The notes under the pieces were generated by a model that was not told where the DNA came from, ran no database searches, and worked only from the letters and a program-made list of their open reading frames with translations. The position numbers and the translations under genes were made by a program. Shown piece by piece: positions 21,617 through 32,323 of a DNA stretch of 39,787 nt. Source of the DNA: Plakobranchus ocellatus. Taxonomy: Eukaryota; Mollusca; Gastropoda; Plakobranchidae. The stretch is from assembly GCA_019648995.1 (NCBI GenBank), contig BLXT01003752.1, positions 629,603 through 669,389 of the forward strand. The letters run 5' to 3'. The stretch's first letter is position 1. Each line of letters begins with the position of its first letter.

Positions 21617-22264
21617 CAAAGATAGAGGAACATGTTTGGGGGAAAGAGGGGGGAAAAAAGAAAAATAATCTTTTAAAAGAGATAAGGATTTTATGATATC
21701 TAGATCCAATACTGCACGCTATTTCTGTACCTGTCATAGTCCAGACTGAGGAAGAGGCAAGGGGGGATTGCGACATAGTCAGACTTCACGGCTCTTTACT
21801 TTTTCATATTTGTTGTTATGAATACAACAAAAGTCAGTCTCCTGTCCCCTTATAGGTGAACATAGGCATTAGACAGTTTTCATCTGTTGCGTATTATTTT
21901 TAATCGGTGCTCGACGATTATAAAACCCACGCAACGTCATAGTTCACGCTGGACGCTGCCCTGTGACATTCCTCTACTGATTACAGCAAGTCTTGCAGCC
22001 ACGTCGGATGAACTGAATTGAAACAGATTTTTAAGATTAATATTGGTAGCTTCGTTCTTTAACGTCAGGAACGGCACACGAAAAAAAAAACCCAAATCCT
22101 CGAGACTGTCTTATTAAATGACGTACATGTACAGCACAGCCTTGCTTCCCAAAAATCTATCATGTTCTGATAGCCAAAGACTTTTCAGTTCACAAGCGGT
22201 TAAAGACATTAATCTTGGAGGCAGCAGATTCATAACAAAAGTGTCATGCTCGTCACGCTAAAGG
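21617..22264. other. Intergenic DNA, no gene recognised
   Basis: No coding signal and no recognised repeat. It leads directly into the 93-bp array II. Confidence 0.4.
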
Positions 22265-22915
22265 TTCGAGATCGAGGCACAATAAGGAGGGCAAGCTGGC
22301 TCAACCGCACATTATTAAACAGTTCCAGCAGTTGGTGTCTGCCCTGTATACGCTATGAAATGCAAACAAAGATAGGAGGACAAGTCTCGACTCCACGAAC
22401 CATACAGCTGCCAGTTTCGTATTTACTACATGTAAGCTATAAAATATAGACAGTGGTAGGAAGGCAAGGCTCAACCTCATCTCACTGGACAGATCCAGAG
22501 TATCCAGCTTGGTGTTTGCCATGTGTAATTTATGAGGTATAGTCAGAAGATTGAGAACAAGACTTACCCTTATCTCACTAGACAGATCCAGAGTATCCAG
22601 TTTGGTGTTTGCCATGTGTAATTTATGAGATATAGTCAGAAGTATGAGAACAAGACTTACCCTCATCTCACTAGACAGCCCCAGAGTATCGAGTTTGGTG
22701 TTTGCCATGTGTAATTTATGAGATATAGTCAGAAGTATGAGAGCAAGACTTACCCTCATCTCACTAGACAGATCCAGAGTATCCAGCTTTGTGTTAAGCA
22801 CGCTTTATTTATGATGTATAGGCAGAATATAGAGAACAATGCTCACCCTGATCTCCCTAGACTGGCCCAGACACGCCTATTTGGCGTTTGCCCTGTAAAA
22901 GTTATGAAATGCAGT
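22265..22915. repeat. 93-bp tandem repeat array II, seven copies
   Basis: GGTGTTTGCC(A/C)TGTG-like anchors recur at about 22334, 22420, 22511, 22604, 22697, 22790 and 22883. The last five are exactly 93 apart, with the copies between 22511 and 22790 nearly identical. The repeat, period, copy number and orientation match array I at 9858-10490. On the minus strand 22301-22801 is open for 166 residues as a 31-residue repeat (NTKLDTLDLSSEMRVSL, then a hydrophobic half). There is no other evidence that it is translated. Confidence 0.92.
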
Positions 22916-23370
22916 TAGTGGGCAAGAAAATCGCCATCTATTAATTTTAAAATCTGTTGATCTGTTGATGATTCTATTAAATTTCATTCCATATCGATTA
23001 AGATTTCAGCTGTTCACCCAGGTTTTGTTTGCAATTGAATATAGTTTGCAGAGAAAATGGCAATAAAAACCGAATGAACTCAGTCAAACAAAGACATTTA
23101 TATTTTGCGCAAAACTGAATAATTTTTTGATTCAACAGAGGGAAAACTTGTCGGTTTTTAATCCGTTAGATTTAGAAATATCTTTCTTAGGTAAATATTT
23201 TATGGACCTATTTGCATTCTGTTCACACATTTTTAAAACATTAACCTTGGGCCATTGTAATGGTTTCTCTCACAGCCAAGTAATTCTATTGGACTCTATG
23301 TACAGAAAAGCGACGTCAGCGCAGTCTTGAAGTTCACACCTTTTATTATTAATATACATGGGCATGACCT
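22916..23370. other. Non-coding DNA between array II and LINE
   Basis: AT-rich, no gene recognised. It probably continues at 26359 after the LINE insertion, because its distance relations match the DNA downstream of array I. Confidence 0.4.
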
Positions 23371-26358
23371 TAAACAGCATCCATCGTACAATCGGTGATT
23401 AAACCGGTAACCCCATCAATTTTGAATTGATGAGGAGGGTAGTGAGACCTAGGAGGACTAAAAATAGGATCTTCAAAGGCCGGAAGATCCTCAATAGGCC
23501 ACCCATACATCCCCATTGCCTTGTGGGTTAGTTGCAAAACGAAGGCTAGCGGGGAATAGGTACACAGACCAGCAGTAGGCAAGGGGAAACCACTGTTGTA
23601 TAGCTTCCCAAGAAAATATAATCACTAGCCAAAACCATACTGAAGCTTTAGTTAACAACTTTAAGGGGTTTGTGATTCCAATCCAAATCCCTCGTTCGGC
23701 AGGGATAGCCATGTGCAGCAGGTGGCAACAGATCGTCATCCAGCGTCTGCTCCCAAAATTAATATCGATCAAATATCAAAAATAGCAACATGGAATGTGC
23801 GTACACTGCAATCAAAAAGAAAATTAGAAAACGTTATCAAGAAATGGACAGAACAAAACTTAACATCCTAGGGCTTCCATGGGTAAGAAGGAAAGGGGTA
23901 GGTTCCATGAAACTCTAATTTACTCAGGGGGACATACACATCAAAGAGGGATTGGTATCTTATTCGATGTGATAAAAGTTTTATGAAGAAAAAGAAACAG
24001 CATAAGGCTATCTAAAATCCCAGGACATGATAATAATAATGGGAGATTTCGATGCAAAAGTTGGGTATGAAAGAGAAGAATATGTTGTTGGGCCCAGTGG
24101 CCTTGGGACTGTAAATGATTGTGGAAGTAAGCTTATTGAATGGTGCCAAATCAATGATTTTACCATTACAAATACTTGGTATCAAAACCACCGTAGGCGA
24201 CAGTGGACTTGAAAGCGCCCCGGAGATAGAAGTTAAAACAAAATAGATTACATCCTCATTCAGAAATTATTCCGAAACGTCATCAAAACATCGTAATCAC
24301 TGCCGGAAGCCGACTGTGCGTCAGATCATATTCCAGTAATATTTGTAAATTTCAGATAAAATGTATGAAATCAAGAAAAGCAAAGGCTAATCCTGAATTC
24401 CAAATGGACTTACTAAAATCTGATGAAAAACTAAGAGACAAAATTGCTTTAGCTGTGTATAACAAATATGAGACTCTATATAACATCTCAGATATAAAAA
24501 AATTATCGTCAGAAATGAAAAATTCACTTGGTGAAGTCACAGAGAAAAACATTCCCAAAAAAGATTTTTAAAAAAGCATAAGAAATGGATAAACAAAGAT
24601 TACTCGATTTTATGGAAGAAAGGCGCAAATATAAAATGTAGAGGCCAAATATAAAGACTTAAATAGAAACATCCAAATAAAATGCAATGCGGCGAAAGAA
24701 GAAATGTCAGGAAATAGAGCAAAAGTTAAATATAGACAACAAATTCATACATGCTAAAATTAAGGACGTCAATGGAAAGAAAATCAAATACAGTAGCCCT
24801 GGCTGTATCAAATCAAAAGATGGAACAATGTTAATGGAAAAGACGGAAATACTAAACAGATAGTTAGAACATGTTGAAAATGTTTTTTAGGATGATAGGT
24901 GCAAAAAACCCAAAAATAGAGAAAAATATAAAAGGCCCAAATATCCTCAAAGAAGATGTAGAGGCAGCAATAAAGAAAATTAAAAATGGAAAAGCCACAG
25001 GACCAGACAATATACCAGTAGAAATAATTAAAGCATTAGGAATAGGTCTGACAACAAAACTTCTTAATGCAATATAGTACGATAGTAATACAATTCCAGA
25101 GGATCTTTATAAATCTGTTTTTATAGTACTGTCTAAAACACTAGGAGCAACAGAATGTGAATTTCAGAGAACATTAAGTCTAATGAGCCATTTTATGCGT
25201 TTTGATGCATCGAATGCGCAAGAGTCTAAGACCAGAAATATCTCCAAATCAATTTGGCTTTATGCCTGATAAAGGGACTAGAAATGCAATATTCACTTTG
25301 TCAATGCTTTTTGAAAGTTATATAGAAATGCAAAAAGATCTCAATCTGTTTTATTGATTATTCTAAAGCCTTTGACACAGTAAGACATGTAGAGCTATTT
25401 CGTATGCTAGATAAATTAGACATCGATGGGAAAGATCTGAGAGTAATAAGAAATTTATACTTGGATCAGACTGCATTAGTAAGTATTGAAGGATAACATA
25501 GTGATTTCAAACCCATCAAAATAGGTGTGAGGCAGTATGTGTCATGTCTACCGATGGTATTACAGGCGTAAAAATAAATGGAGAGAATCTTAATAATCTC
25601 AGTTTTAATAGCAGAATATGGCAAACAACTCCAAAAACGTCTAGATACTGCAGTTTTAGAGAGCGAAAGAATGAGCCTGTCTTTGAATGTAAAGAAAATG
25701 GAATGTATGGTCATCTCAAAGAAATCCTCTAACCGCAAGTGCAATCTCGTTAGCAAAGGTGAAAAAAATCAAACAAGTTACAAAATTCAATTATCTAGGT
25801 TACCTGATAACATCAAATGGCAGATGCACAAGTGAAATAAGTAAAAGAATAGCCTTGGCCAAAGATACTTTCCAAAAAATGAAATCAAAATTGGCAAATA
25901 GAAATATAAGTATGAAAACCATAATAAGGGTAATTAAAATATATGTGTGGTCAGTACTTTTGTATGGTAGTGAGTGTTGGACAATAAACAAAGAAATAGA
26001 GATGTAGTTCATCAGAAGAATGATGAGGATATCATGGGCAAAAAAAAAAGTCAAATTGGTACTGAAAGAGGCTAATCTTGAGCGATCACTAATTAAAACC
26101 ATAAGACAGAGGCAACTACAGTTTTTAGGCCATATTTGCCGACGCAAGGGTTTAGAACACTTAGCAATCACTGGAAAGATTGAAGGCGAACGCAGTAGAG
26201 AAGAGATAGAAAAAGAATAACTTTTTTAAAAATCTTAAGTAATTGACAATAGGCAAAGATGGCAACAACAACTTTATAAGGTTAACTGAGGATAGGTTTG
26301 AGTGAAGGAACATGAATGCCAATGCCTGTTCCAGACAGGGTACCTGATGATGATGATA
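23371..26358 (+). mobile_element. RTE-like non-LTR retrotransposon, near full length, broken
   Basis: About 2.99 kb on the plus strand with all parts in order. A 5' untranslated region (23371-23765) leads to the AP-type endonuclease, with ATWNVRT at about 23786, GDFDAKVG at about 24042 and SDHIPV at about 24320. A linker is followed by the RT fingers, NGKATGPDNIPVEIIK at about 24985-25035. The RT palm includes FGFMPDKGTRNAIFTLSML (about 25255-25310). The C-terminal part has KFNYLGYLITSNGR (about 25780), GSECWTINKEI (about 25970) and QFLGHICRRKG (about 26127). The catalytic YADD box is deleted at about 25601: the DNA runs from AATCTCAG straight to TTTTAATAGCAG. Other frameshifts and stops also disable it. 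The 3' end is a short (TGA)n tail at 26345-26357. It lies between array II and FREP gene B. Confidence 0.9.
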
Positions 26359-27840
26359 CATACAAAATGAGTATTTTGGTGTTCTAGTGTTTTTGATTGC
26401 TCTTCTCTGAGAGTAGAGAAGGTTAAAAATTAACCGAGTTTATCTGGTGGAAGTGAAAACTAAGAAAACAAATTCTTAGCCGAATGAACACCACTTTATA
26501 TCATTCAAATCCTGTGTCCTCCAGTATTTATTGCTGGCCTGACATGGAATTTGCCGTAGTTAAATATTTCTACATCAAATACAACGGTGTGCTCTTCTTT
26601 TAAAACTGCATATTTTTACACAAATTAGGCAATTAAAAAAAAAAAGATTTTTTAAATTTTTTTAAAAAATACCTTCCAACATTTTAGAAACAAACAAGAC
26701 TTTTCAGTGCATCATATACATCCCACTCTTTTTTCCCTCTACCCTGTTGCGTGGAGACGACGATTTTATTTCCATATTTTGAAATATTGTTTCAACAAAT
26801 TGCATATTAAAAAAAGTTGGACAATGTAGTTTTAAGAAATGACCAATGTATAATTAGATAATGAGATGGTGTCAGTTACCACGTTATTATTATATATGGA
26901 GATGCAATTTTGTTATAACTTCATTTACTATACCGAAATAGCGGTTAAAATTTTTTTCGGAGAAAAAAAAAATAATAAAAAAGACTTTGACATGCTTTTA
27001 CCCTTTGTATACGTAAATAGTTTGTATTACGTTGTTCCAATAAAAAAAAGAAAAAAAAATCTAAGGAGAACTAAAATATTGTTGCTCAAGGATTTGGATG
27101 TTATTTGAAGAGCAAATAAAAAGGCTGTTATTTAACAGGCAACAATATCTGACAAAATGAATGATATGCTCATATTGGGGTTTTTGAGTTACATACACTG
27201 TTATCATAGCTGTTATTTGATACTTTCCTTGTATGAAGTTTTGGATATTTTTGCGGGGGGAGAAAGAAAGAAAGAATCACCGTTAACAAAAGAGAGCTAG
27301 ATAAGATCGAGGGGAAGTAAAGAGAGAGATCAGAAAATAAGTAGAAAAAAAAACTGAAGATGATGGTATGTTTTTTTCCAAACTAAGTAAATAAGCTTCT
27401 ATCAACTAGAAAGGGCCTAATTGCATTACTTAACACACAAAAAATTATGAACATTAGACATTGACTTTTAATGTAGTCCACGTCAACAACAAAACAATAA
27501 AAGTTTATGCCTGTGCATATGTTTTTTTATGGTTTTTCCTTCGATTTTCTGTCTCACATGCAGCTATTAATACCCAGCGTCATCCGCGAAACGATTCGTG
27601 GCTCGGTAGTTGTAAAATAAGTACAGCATTCGATTATTTTAATTCTGCGATGTTTGCATTCATTTCTAAGGTAAAGACAAATATCGGGGGTAAATGACGT
27701 GTGCACAAACTATTGTTGACAAACAGCAGATGCTTGTCTTAGCCAAAAGCCATAAATGTCATACTGGATGGTGGGATTTAAGTACGTACTTAAACTTGTT
27801 TGTTTTGACTTAAACGTTTGAGGATGTCAATGCACAGTAA
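26359..27840. other. Non-coding 5' flank of FREP gene B
   Basis: AT-rich with no gene recognised. It holds poly-A and poly-T runs at 26634-26672 and 27030-27060. From about 27515 it aligns with the gene A flank from 12105. Confidence 0.5.
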
Positions 27841-27910
27841 TCCCGACAGCGTTCATTTGTAGACTGTCAGTCGGTGAGTGCGCACGGTCTTACACAACGT
27901 GGCGTCTTTT
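27841..27910 (+). promoter_or_regulatory. Conserved promoter/5'-leader block of FREP gene B
   Basis: Nearly identical counterpart of 12446-12515, with about four differences in 70 bases, including the GTGAGTGCGCACGG core and the ACGTGGCGTC word. Lower similarity on both sides suggests selection or gene conversion on this block. Confidence 0.5.
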
Positions 27911-27986
27911 CATTTTGGTGCAACCATAGAAGCTTGAAAAAGCAGACGTTATATTGGAAAGAAACAACAGGATTGAGATCAACACC

Positions 27987-28050
27987 ATGAAGAGTGAATT
28001 ATTCTCAACTGCTGCTCTAATTATTTTGTGCTTCAACGCTTGTTGTGAAG
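27987..28050 (+). CDS. FREP gene B, exon 1 (signal peptide)
   Basis: Same design as exon 1 of gene A: MKSELFST, a hydrophobic Ala-Leu-Ile core and NACC, then Glu and the first base of a Gly codon. The start context is ACACCATGA. The exon ends GAAG before the donor GTAACC, phase 1, and joins GC at 37827 in frame. It differs from gene A at four residues (V10A, V12I, L13I, K21E). A secreted product is expected, with cleavage probably near the Cys-Cys pair at residues 19-20. Confidence 0.88.
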
Positions 28051-28829
28051 GTAACCGATTTGATGTTTATTGTAAGGTTGAATAATTATCGGATGGGTGA
28101 GGGACACCTTGAATGTTTAAAAAGTATTTTCTTTTTCATTTTCAAAACTTTTCCTTCGTTTTTTAAGAGAAATGATCCACTTTTTAAATTGCTCGGTATA
28201 ATTGGCTGTAATGCGTTTGCAGACTCTAGGCAGCTGTTTCGAGATATTAGAAAAGACGCAAAAATCTCTTATACTGTTATATTCATACTGATATACTAGT
28301 ACCTACAATCATGAAAAATAATAACATATCTTTGTTACATCATCAACATCGCGGAAAAGTTTTCAACCTGTTTTTCTTAAGTGGTTTAATAAATATGAGG
28401 GTAACAAAATAGGCATGCTCGTATTTTTATAAATAAGATATAGACTATGAATTTAATACAAAGATTTTTGAAACAATAGACATTGACGTATCAATATTTA
28501 CTGTTTGAGAATACACGCATGTGTTATCACATCTCTGTCAACAAGCATTAAAAAAGAGGCTGTAAAGGATAGTGTACATTAAGATGGTGATGTGTGTGTC
28601 CAGATATCCACCATTGTCTCTTAATATGTATTATCATTTGCATTTTCTGGTGACAATCTCAAAAGGGAATAATTCTAGAGTCATGGAAGAAATGGCATCG
28701 AGTCAAATTACTAGCTGCTCGCTAATTAAATAAATTTAGTAAAATCAACAGGATTAAACACATCGTTGCACAAATAAAGTACGGCGGTAGGAAGAATAGA
28801 GTTTTGGAGTATAAACAGATGAAATCCAT

Positions 28830-29110
28830 TACTTAATAAGACAGTCTATATTTTGATCAGGTAGTCCTCTAGAACAATTTGTACCCAATTAGATTAATTA
28901 GTAATAGATCCATCTCCTAGCGGATGTAATGACTTCTCGTGACTGAGCCAGGCTGCGGTCATTTTCTAGGGACAGGTCCAGCACGTAGTATCCCGGCACT
29001 ATCTTTAGATACAAGGGAGAGCCTCGCACAGGCGGCGGCAATACAACAATTCAGGAAGTCCACAGAATAGTTCTCCGAGTTTTCAACATTGCGTCGTAAT
29101 TCACAAATAT
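28830..29110. other. Conserved intronic island (gene B copy)
   Basis: Counterpart of 13875-14170. The TAAT/ATTA cluster and the GC-rich part with GGCGGCGGCAATACAACAATT-type sequence are kept, while AT-rich DNA around it has diverged more. The minus-strand frame seen in gene A has a stop here. Confidence 0.5.
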
Positions 29111-29375
29111 GTTGATTTCTGGCCAATGGTTATTCAAATCTAGGGTAAGTAATATAGAGTGTAGACAGTTATGTCCTTTAAGGACTCTTTAGCCCTTTAA
29201 CTAGGGCGGTTGAGATAGAGAGACATGTGGGTGTAGAATATTAAAGCTGCCATGAAGCCTTAGATATATACATTATTAAAAAGAAGAATTCCCTTTAGTT
29301 GCTTAAACGTTTGTCGGACGTGTTGTTATGTCTTTCGGCTACGCTGGTAGAAGGCAGAAAGACACTCATGTGAGA

Positions 29376-31555
29376 TTAGAGCAGCAAGTTTTTCAGCGCT
29401 GAACTTCTGAAACTCTCAGGGGGGCCGGGCCACGTCAAGGCCATGACTCCTAGCTGTCTCTTTGCTACTGTTTTTCCTTCGAGACCCAGTTTTTTGAGTT
29501 TTGAATCCACAATTTTGTTTCTTTTCGAACTGTTGCAACTTTTCCAAACGCTCTTACGATTGTGCATAGGATGCTCTCAATAGTTGGAGAAAATTATTTA
29601 CTTATGAATGAATCTGATCGGCAGAAAAAATCCAGTGAGCTCTTTCTCTAAGTAACCATGCTAGCATCACTTCCACACCAGGATTTGATCCCACCTTTTG
29701 ATGTGAATACTACCCTTGCCTTTGGCTCTGCAGGCAGACATTTTGCGTCACATATTGCCATAGCAAGTTCTTGTAACACTCTGTTATGTCACCACAAGTC
29801 CCTGCCCTGGCTCAGATCTACTTTGCAAGAACTTAGAACATGTTCAGTGGTCTGCTTTTCTCGGCAGCGTGGGCATGTGGGATCCTTTTTATTCCCCACC
29901 TCGGATACGGAAGCTGATTCTTAGTGGCGCCATATGCCATAACTCATTCCATGTAATTGATCTCTGTAATGCACCTTCCAAGCTTGTCCAATATATCTGT
30001 TGAGATTGCCGAACTGCTTTTTGTATTCGCTTGTAGTCCTCTTCGAGTATGATCTCGTCAATTATTTTTTTTTCTTTACCTTCTGTTTTTGACAATCACT
30101 ATATTACCTTGATTCCACTTATTTCTTTCCAGTTTGAGTGAGACCAATTACCTTTTATCATTTTCAGGCCCTCTTTAGCTCTTTTGACTGCCTCGCCAAC
30201 TTTCCATTTTTTGCCGCCTCTTATATGGCGCTGAATAGATCACACTGTTGGTTCCTCTGAATCTTCAAGCATTGTCATTAGTCTAGCCTTTCTGCGCTTG
30301 TACTCTTCGACTCTTAACTTCAAGTAGAGTTTCAGCTAAGCTTTGCGGCAGTGCATGGCAGCATTCGTTAAACAACGTGGGAACCCTAACCATTTTCTTG
30401 TGAAGCTGTTTAATTTAATCTCTATAGATTCTACAGTTGTGGTGCTAATCTCGTATACTAGAAATGGCCACGAGAGTTTTGGCATAAAAATAACTGGAGA
30501 CTTCCCCCCCCCCCCTCCCCCCCACACACAGACACTTTGTACTTTCCCGGAAAGCCACAGCTGTCTTAAGCTTGCAGACCAACTGAAGATTGCTCTTAAG
30601 TTTAGATCCACGCTTGGTGTCTTTCAGAGATGAGTCATACCATCTACTGAGGCTCTTGACAGGCTCTTGACATATCCTTGGCACTTCTTGACTGGTTACT
30701 TTGAAGCAGAAATCTCCATCTTACATGCCTTTTTCATATCGACAGGCTTCGTGAATTTTTTGGCTTGAAACTCACTCTATTCCATTTCAATAGACTCACT
30801 CTGCGAGTCTCATTTTCCGTGGAGCACAGGGTCGTAGCTTTGTCTACAAAAGCTTACAGGGACGACATATAACATCCACCGCCGAGACCAGCTGCTCTGA
30901 GAATAACTTCCGTAACCTAGACGAACAAGAATGGGGATATTGGGCAACCCATAGGAATGCCAACCTCCAGGTTTATCCAGTCTATCGTATATCTCTCAGT
31001 GAGAACCTCATTTTCAATCCATTGAAGTAGTCCTTGGGCATTACTTGAATATCCTCTGGAATGAAGTGCATCCTCAGAGCTTGCGGGAATATTTGGTGCG
31101 CTACAGAGCCGTATGCATTAGCAAGATCGAACGAAACGACGTCCACTCTGCGTTTACCCAATTTAGATGTTTGAATGGTTTCCAAAATCATTGTGGTATG
31201 TTCAAGACAGCCTGAGACTCCGGGAGGACCACTTTCTGCACAGAGACATTCACGTAGCCATTCTCAGTGAGGTATTTTGTCAGGCCCAATGCCATGACTG
31301 AGAAAAAGATTTTCCATTCTACATTGAGCAGTAGTGAGAAATGTCAGGAATTGATTAATTTGAGTTCTGCTCTTTGAGAATGTAAACTTCTTCACCTGTC
31401 ATCCACTGCTCGATGATCTTTGGATTATTCTGAGCGCTTCGGAGTATCTTATGAAGCCATCTGAGAACATTTGGGCATCTCTGTATAATAGTCATCCACT
31501 GCTCGCAGTCAACATATACTATCACATCATAGGTTGTTGCCTGCTGCATCAAATC
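29376..31555 (-). mobile_element. Non-LTR-type retroelement with DLANAYGS reverse transcriptase, degenerate
   Basis: On the minus strand, pieces of one RT polyprotein follow in order but in several frames. RCPNVLRWLHKIL lies near 31470. VEWKIFFSVMALGLTKYL lies near 31320 and SFDLANAYGSVAHQ near 31120. VGIPMGCPISPF lies near 30945. Then come EPVKSLSRWYDSSLKD (about 30640-30670), WPFLVYEISTTTVES (about 30430-30475), RKWLGFPR (about 30375) and WNELWHMAPLRISF (about 29915-29950). A zinc-knuckle-like CPRC with TTEHVLSSC lies at about 29830-29870. The RT catalytic box reads FVDK at about 30836-30852 instead of the usual (F/M)xDD, and stops are frequent, so the copy is dead. I know this RT type from mollusc and cnidarian genomes but cannot fix its clade. 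The stretch 29376-29640 is less certain. Confidence 0.8.
30506..30523. repeat. Poly-C tract
   Basis: A run of C with one T, followed by a short CACACA run, inside the degenerate retroelement. Strand-asymmetric tracts like this often cause sequencing length errors. Confidence 0.9.
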
Positions 31556-31784
31556 AGAGTCTCAACAAATCCCAGGGCAGAAAAGAATACTAGAATCTGG
31601 ACTCTAAATTTATAGATTATTTTATGTGCTACATCAACTACGTTCAACCCCTACCTGTAAAAACAAAGCCAGCTCTCTGTTCATCTATCAGTCTAGAATT
31701 AGCCACACTGAGCTCAGATTGTCCACCAGCCAGTACAACAGTCTTATAAACTACATAAAATCCAATAGACACAATCTTTTCAGC

Positions 31785-32275
31785 TATCATTGTCTGGAAC
31801 AGATATTGGCGATCATGTTAGGCCACTCAAACCTGTTCTCAGCTAACCTTTTAAAGGTGTTGTTCTTACCCTACCTACTCTCCATGAAAGTTAAGACTTT
31901 CAATGAAAGTAAAACTCTACTTACCTCTCTTACATTTTCCCTCAATCTTTCCAGTGATTGCTAAGTGTTCGAAACCCGTGTGTCCTAAATATTATCGTGC
32001 CTCTGTCTTATGGCTTTAATTAAATCGCTCAAGATCAATTTCTTTCAGTACCGATTCAATGGACCGTATTGTGCCCATGATGATATTCTCATTATTCTTC
32101 TGATAACCACATCTCCATTGCTTCAAGTTTTCTCTCTCTATTTTGTTATTTATTGTTTTACTCTCATTACCATAAAAAGTACTGACTTTACATATACTTT
32201 ATATTATCTATATTCTGGTTAACATACTCGTGTTTCTGTTTTCCAGTATTTGTTTGATTTGTTATATATCTATCT

Positions 32276-32323
<48 letters not shown>

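Noticed and set aside
22301-22801. 166-residue minus-strand frame as a real gene
   Set aside because: It is entirely inside the 93-bp array, and openness follows from a unit length divisible by three. It has no promoter or other coding evidence. Kept only as a finding about the repeat.
23491-23772. Antisense frame in the LINE 5' part, with a similar one at 34653-34982
   Set aside because: Similarity between the two (HLLHMAIPAER and FATNPQ words) follows from both being the same LINE region. The sense strand carries the element's own untranslated region and coding start.
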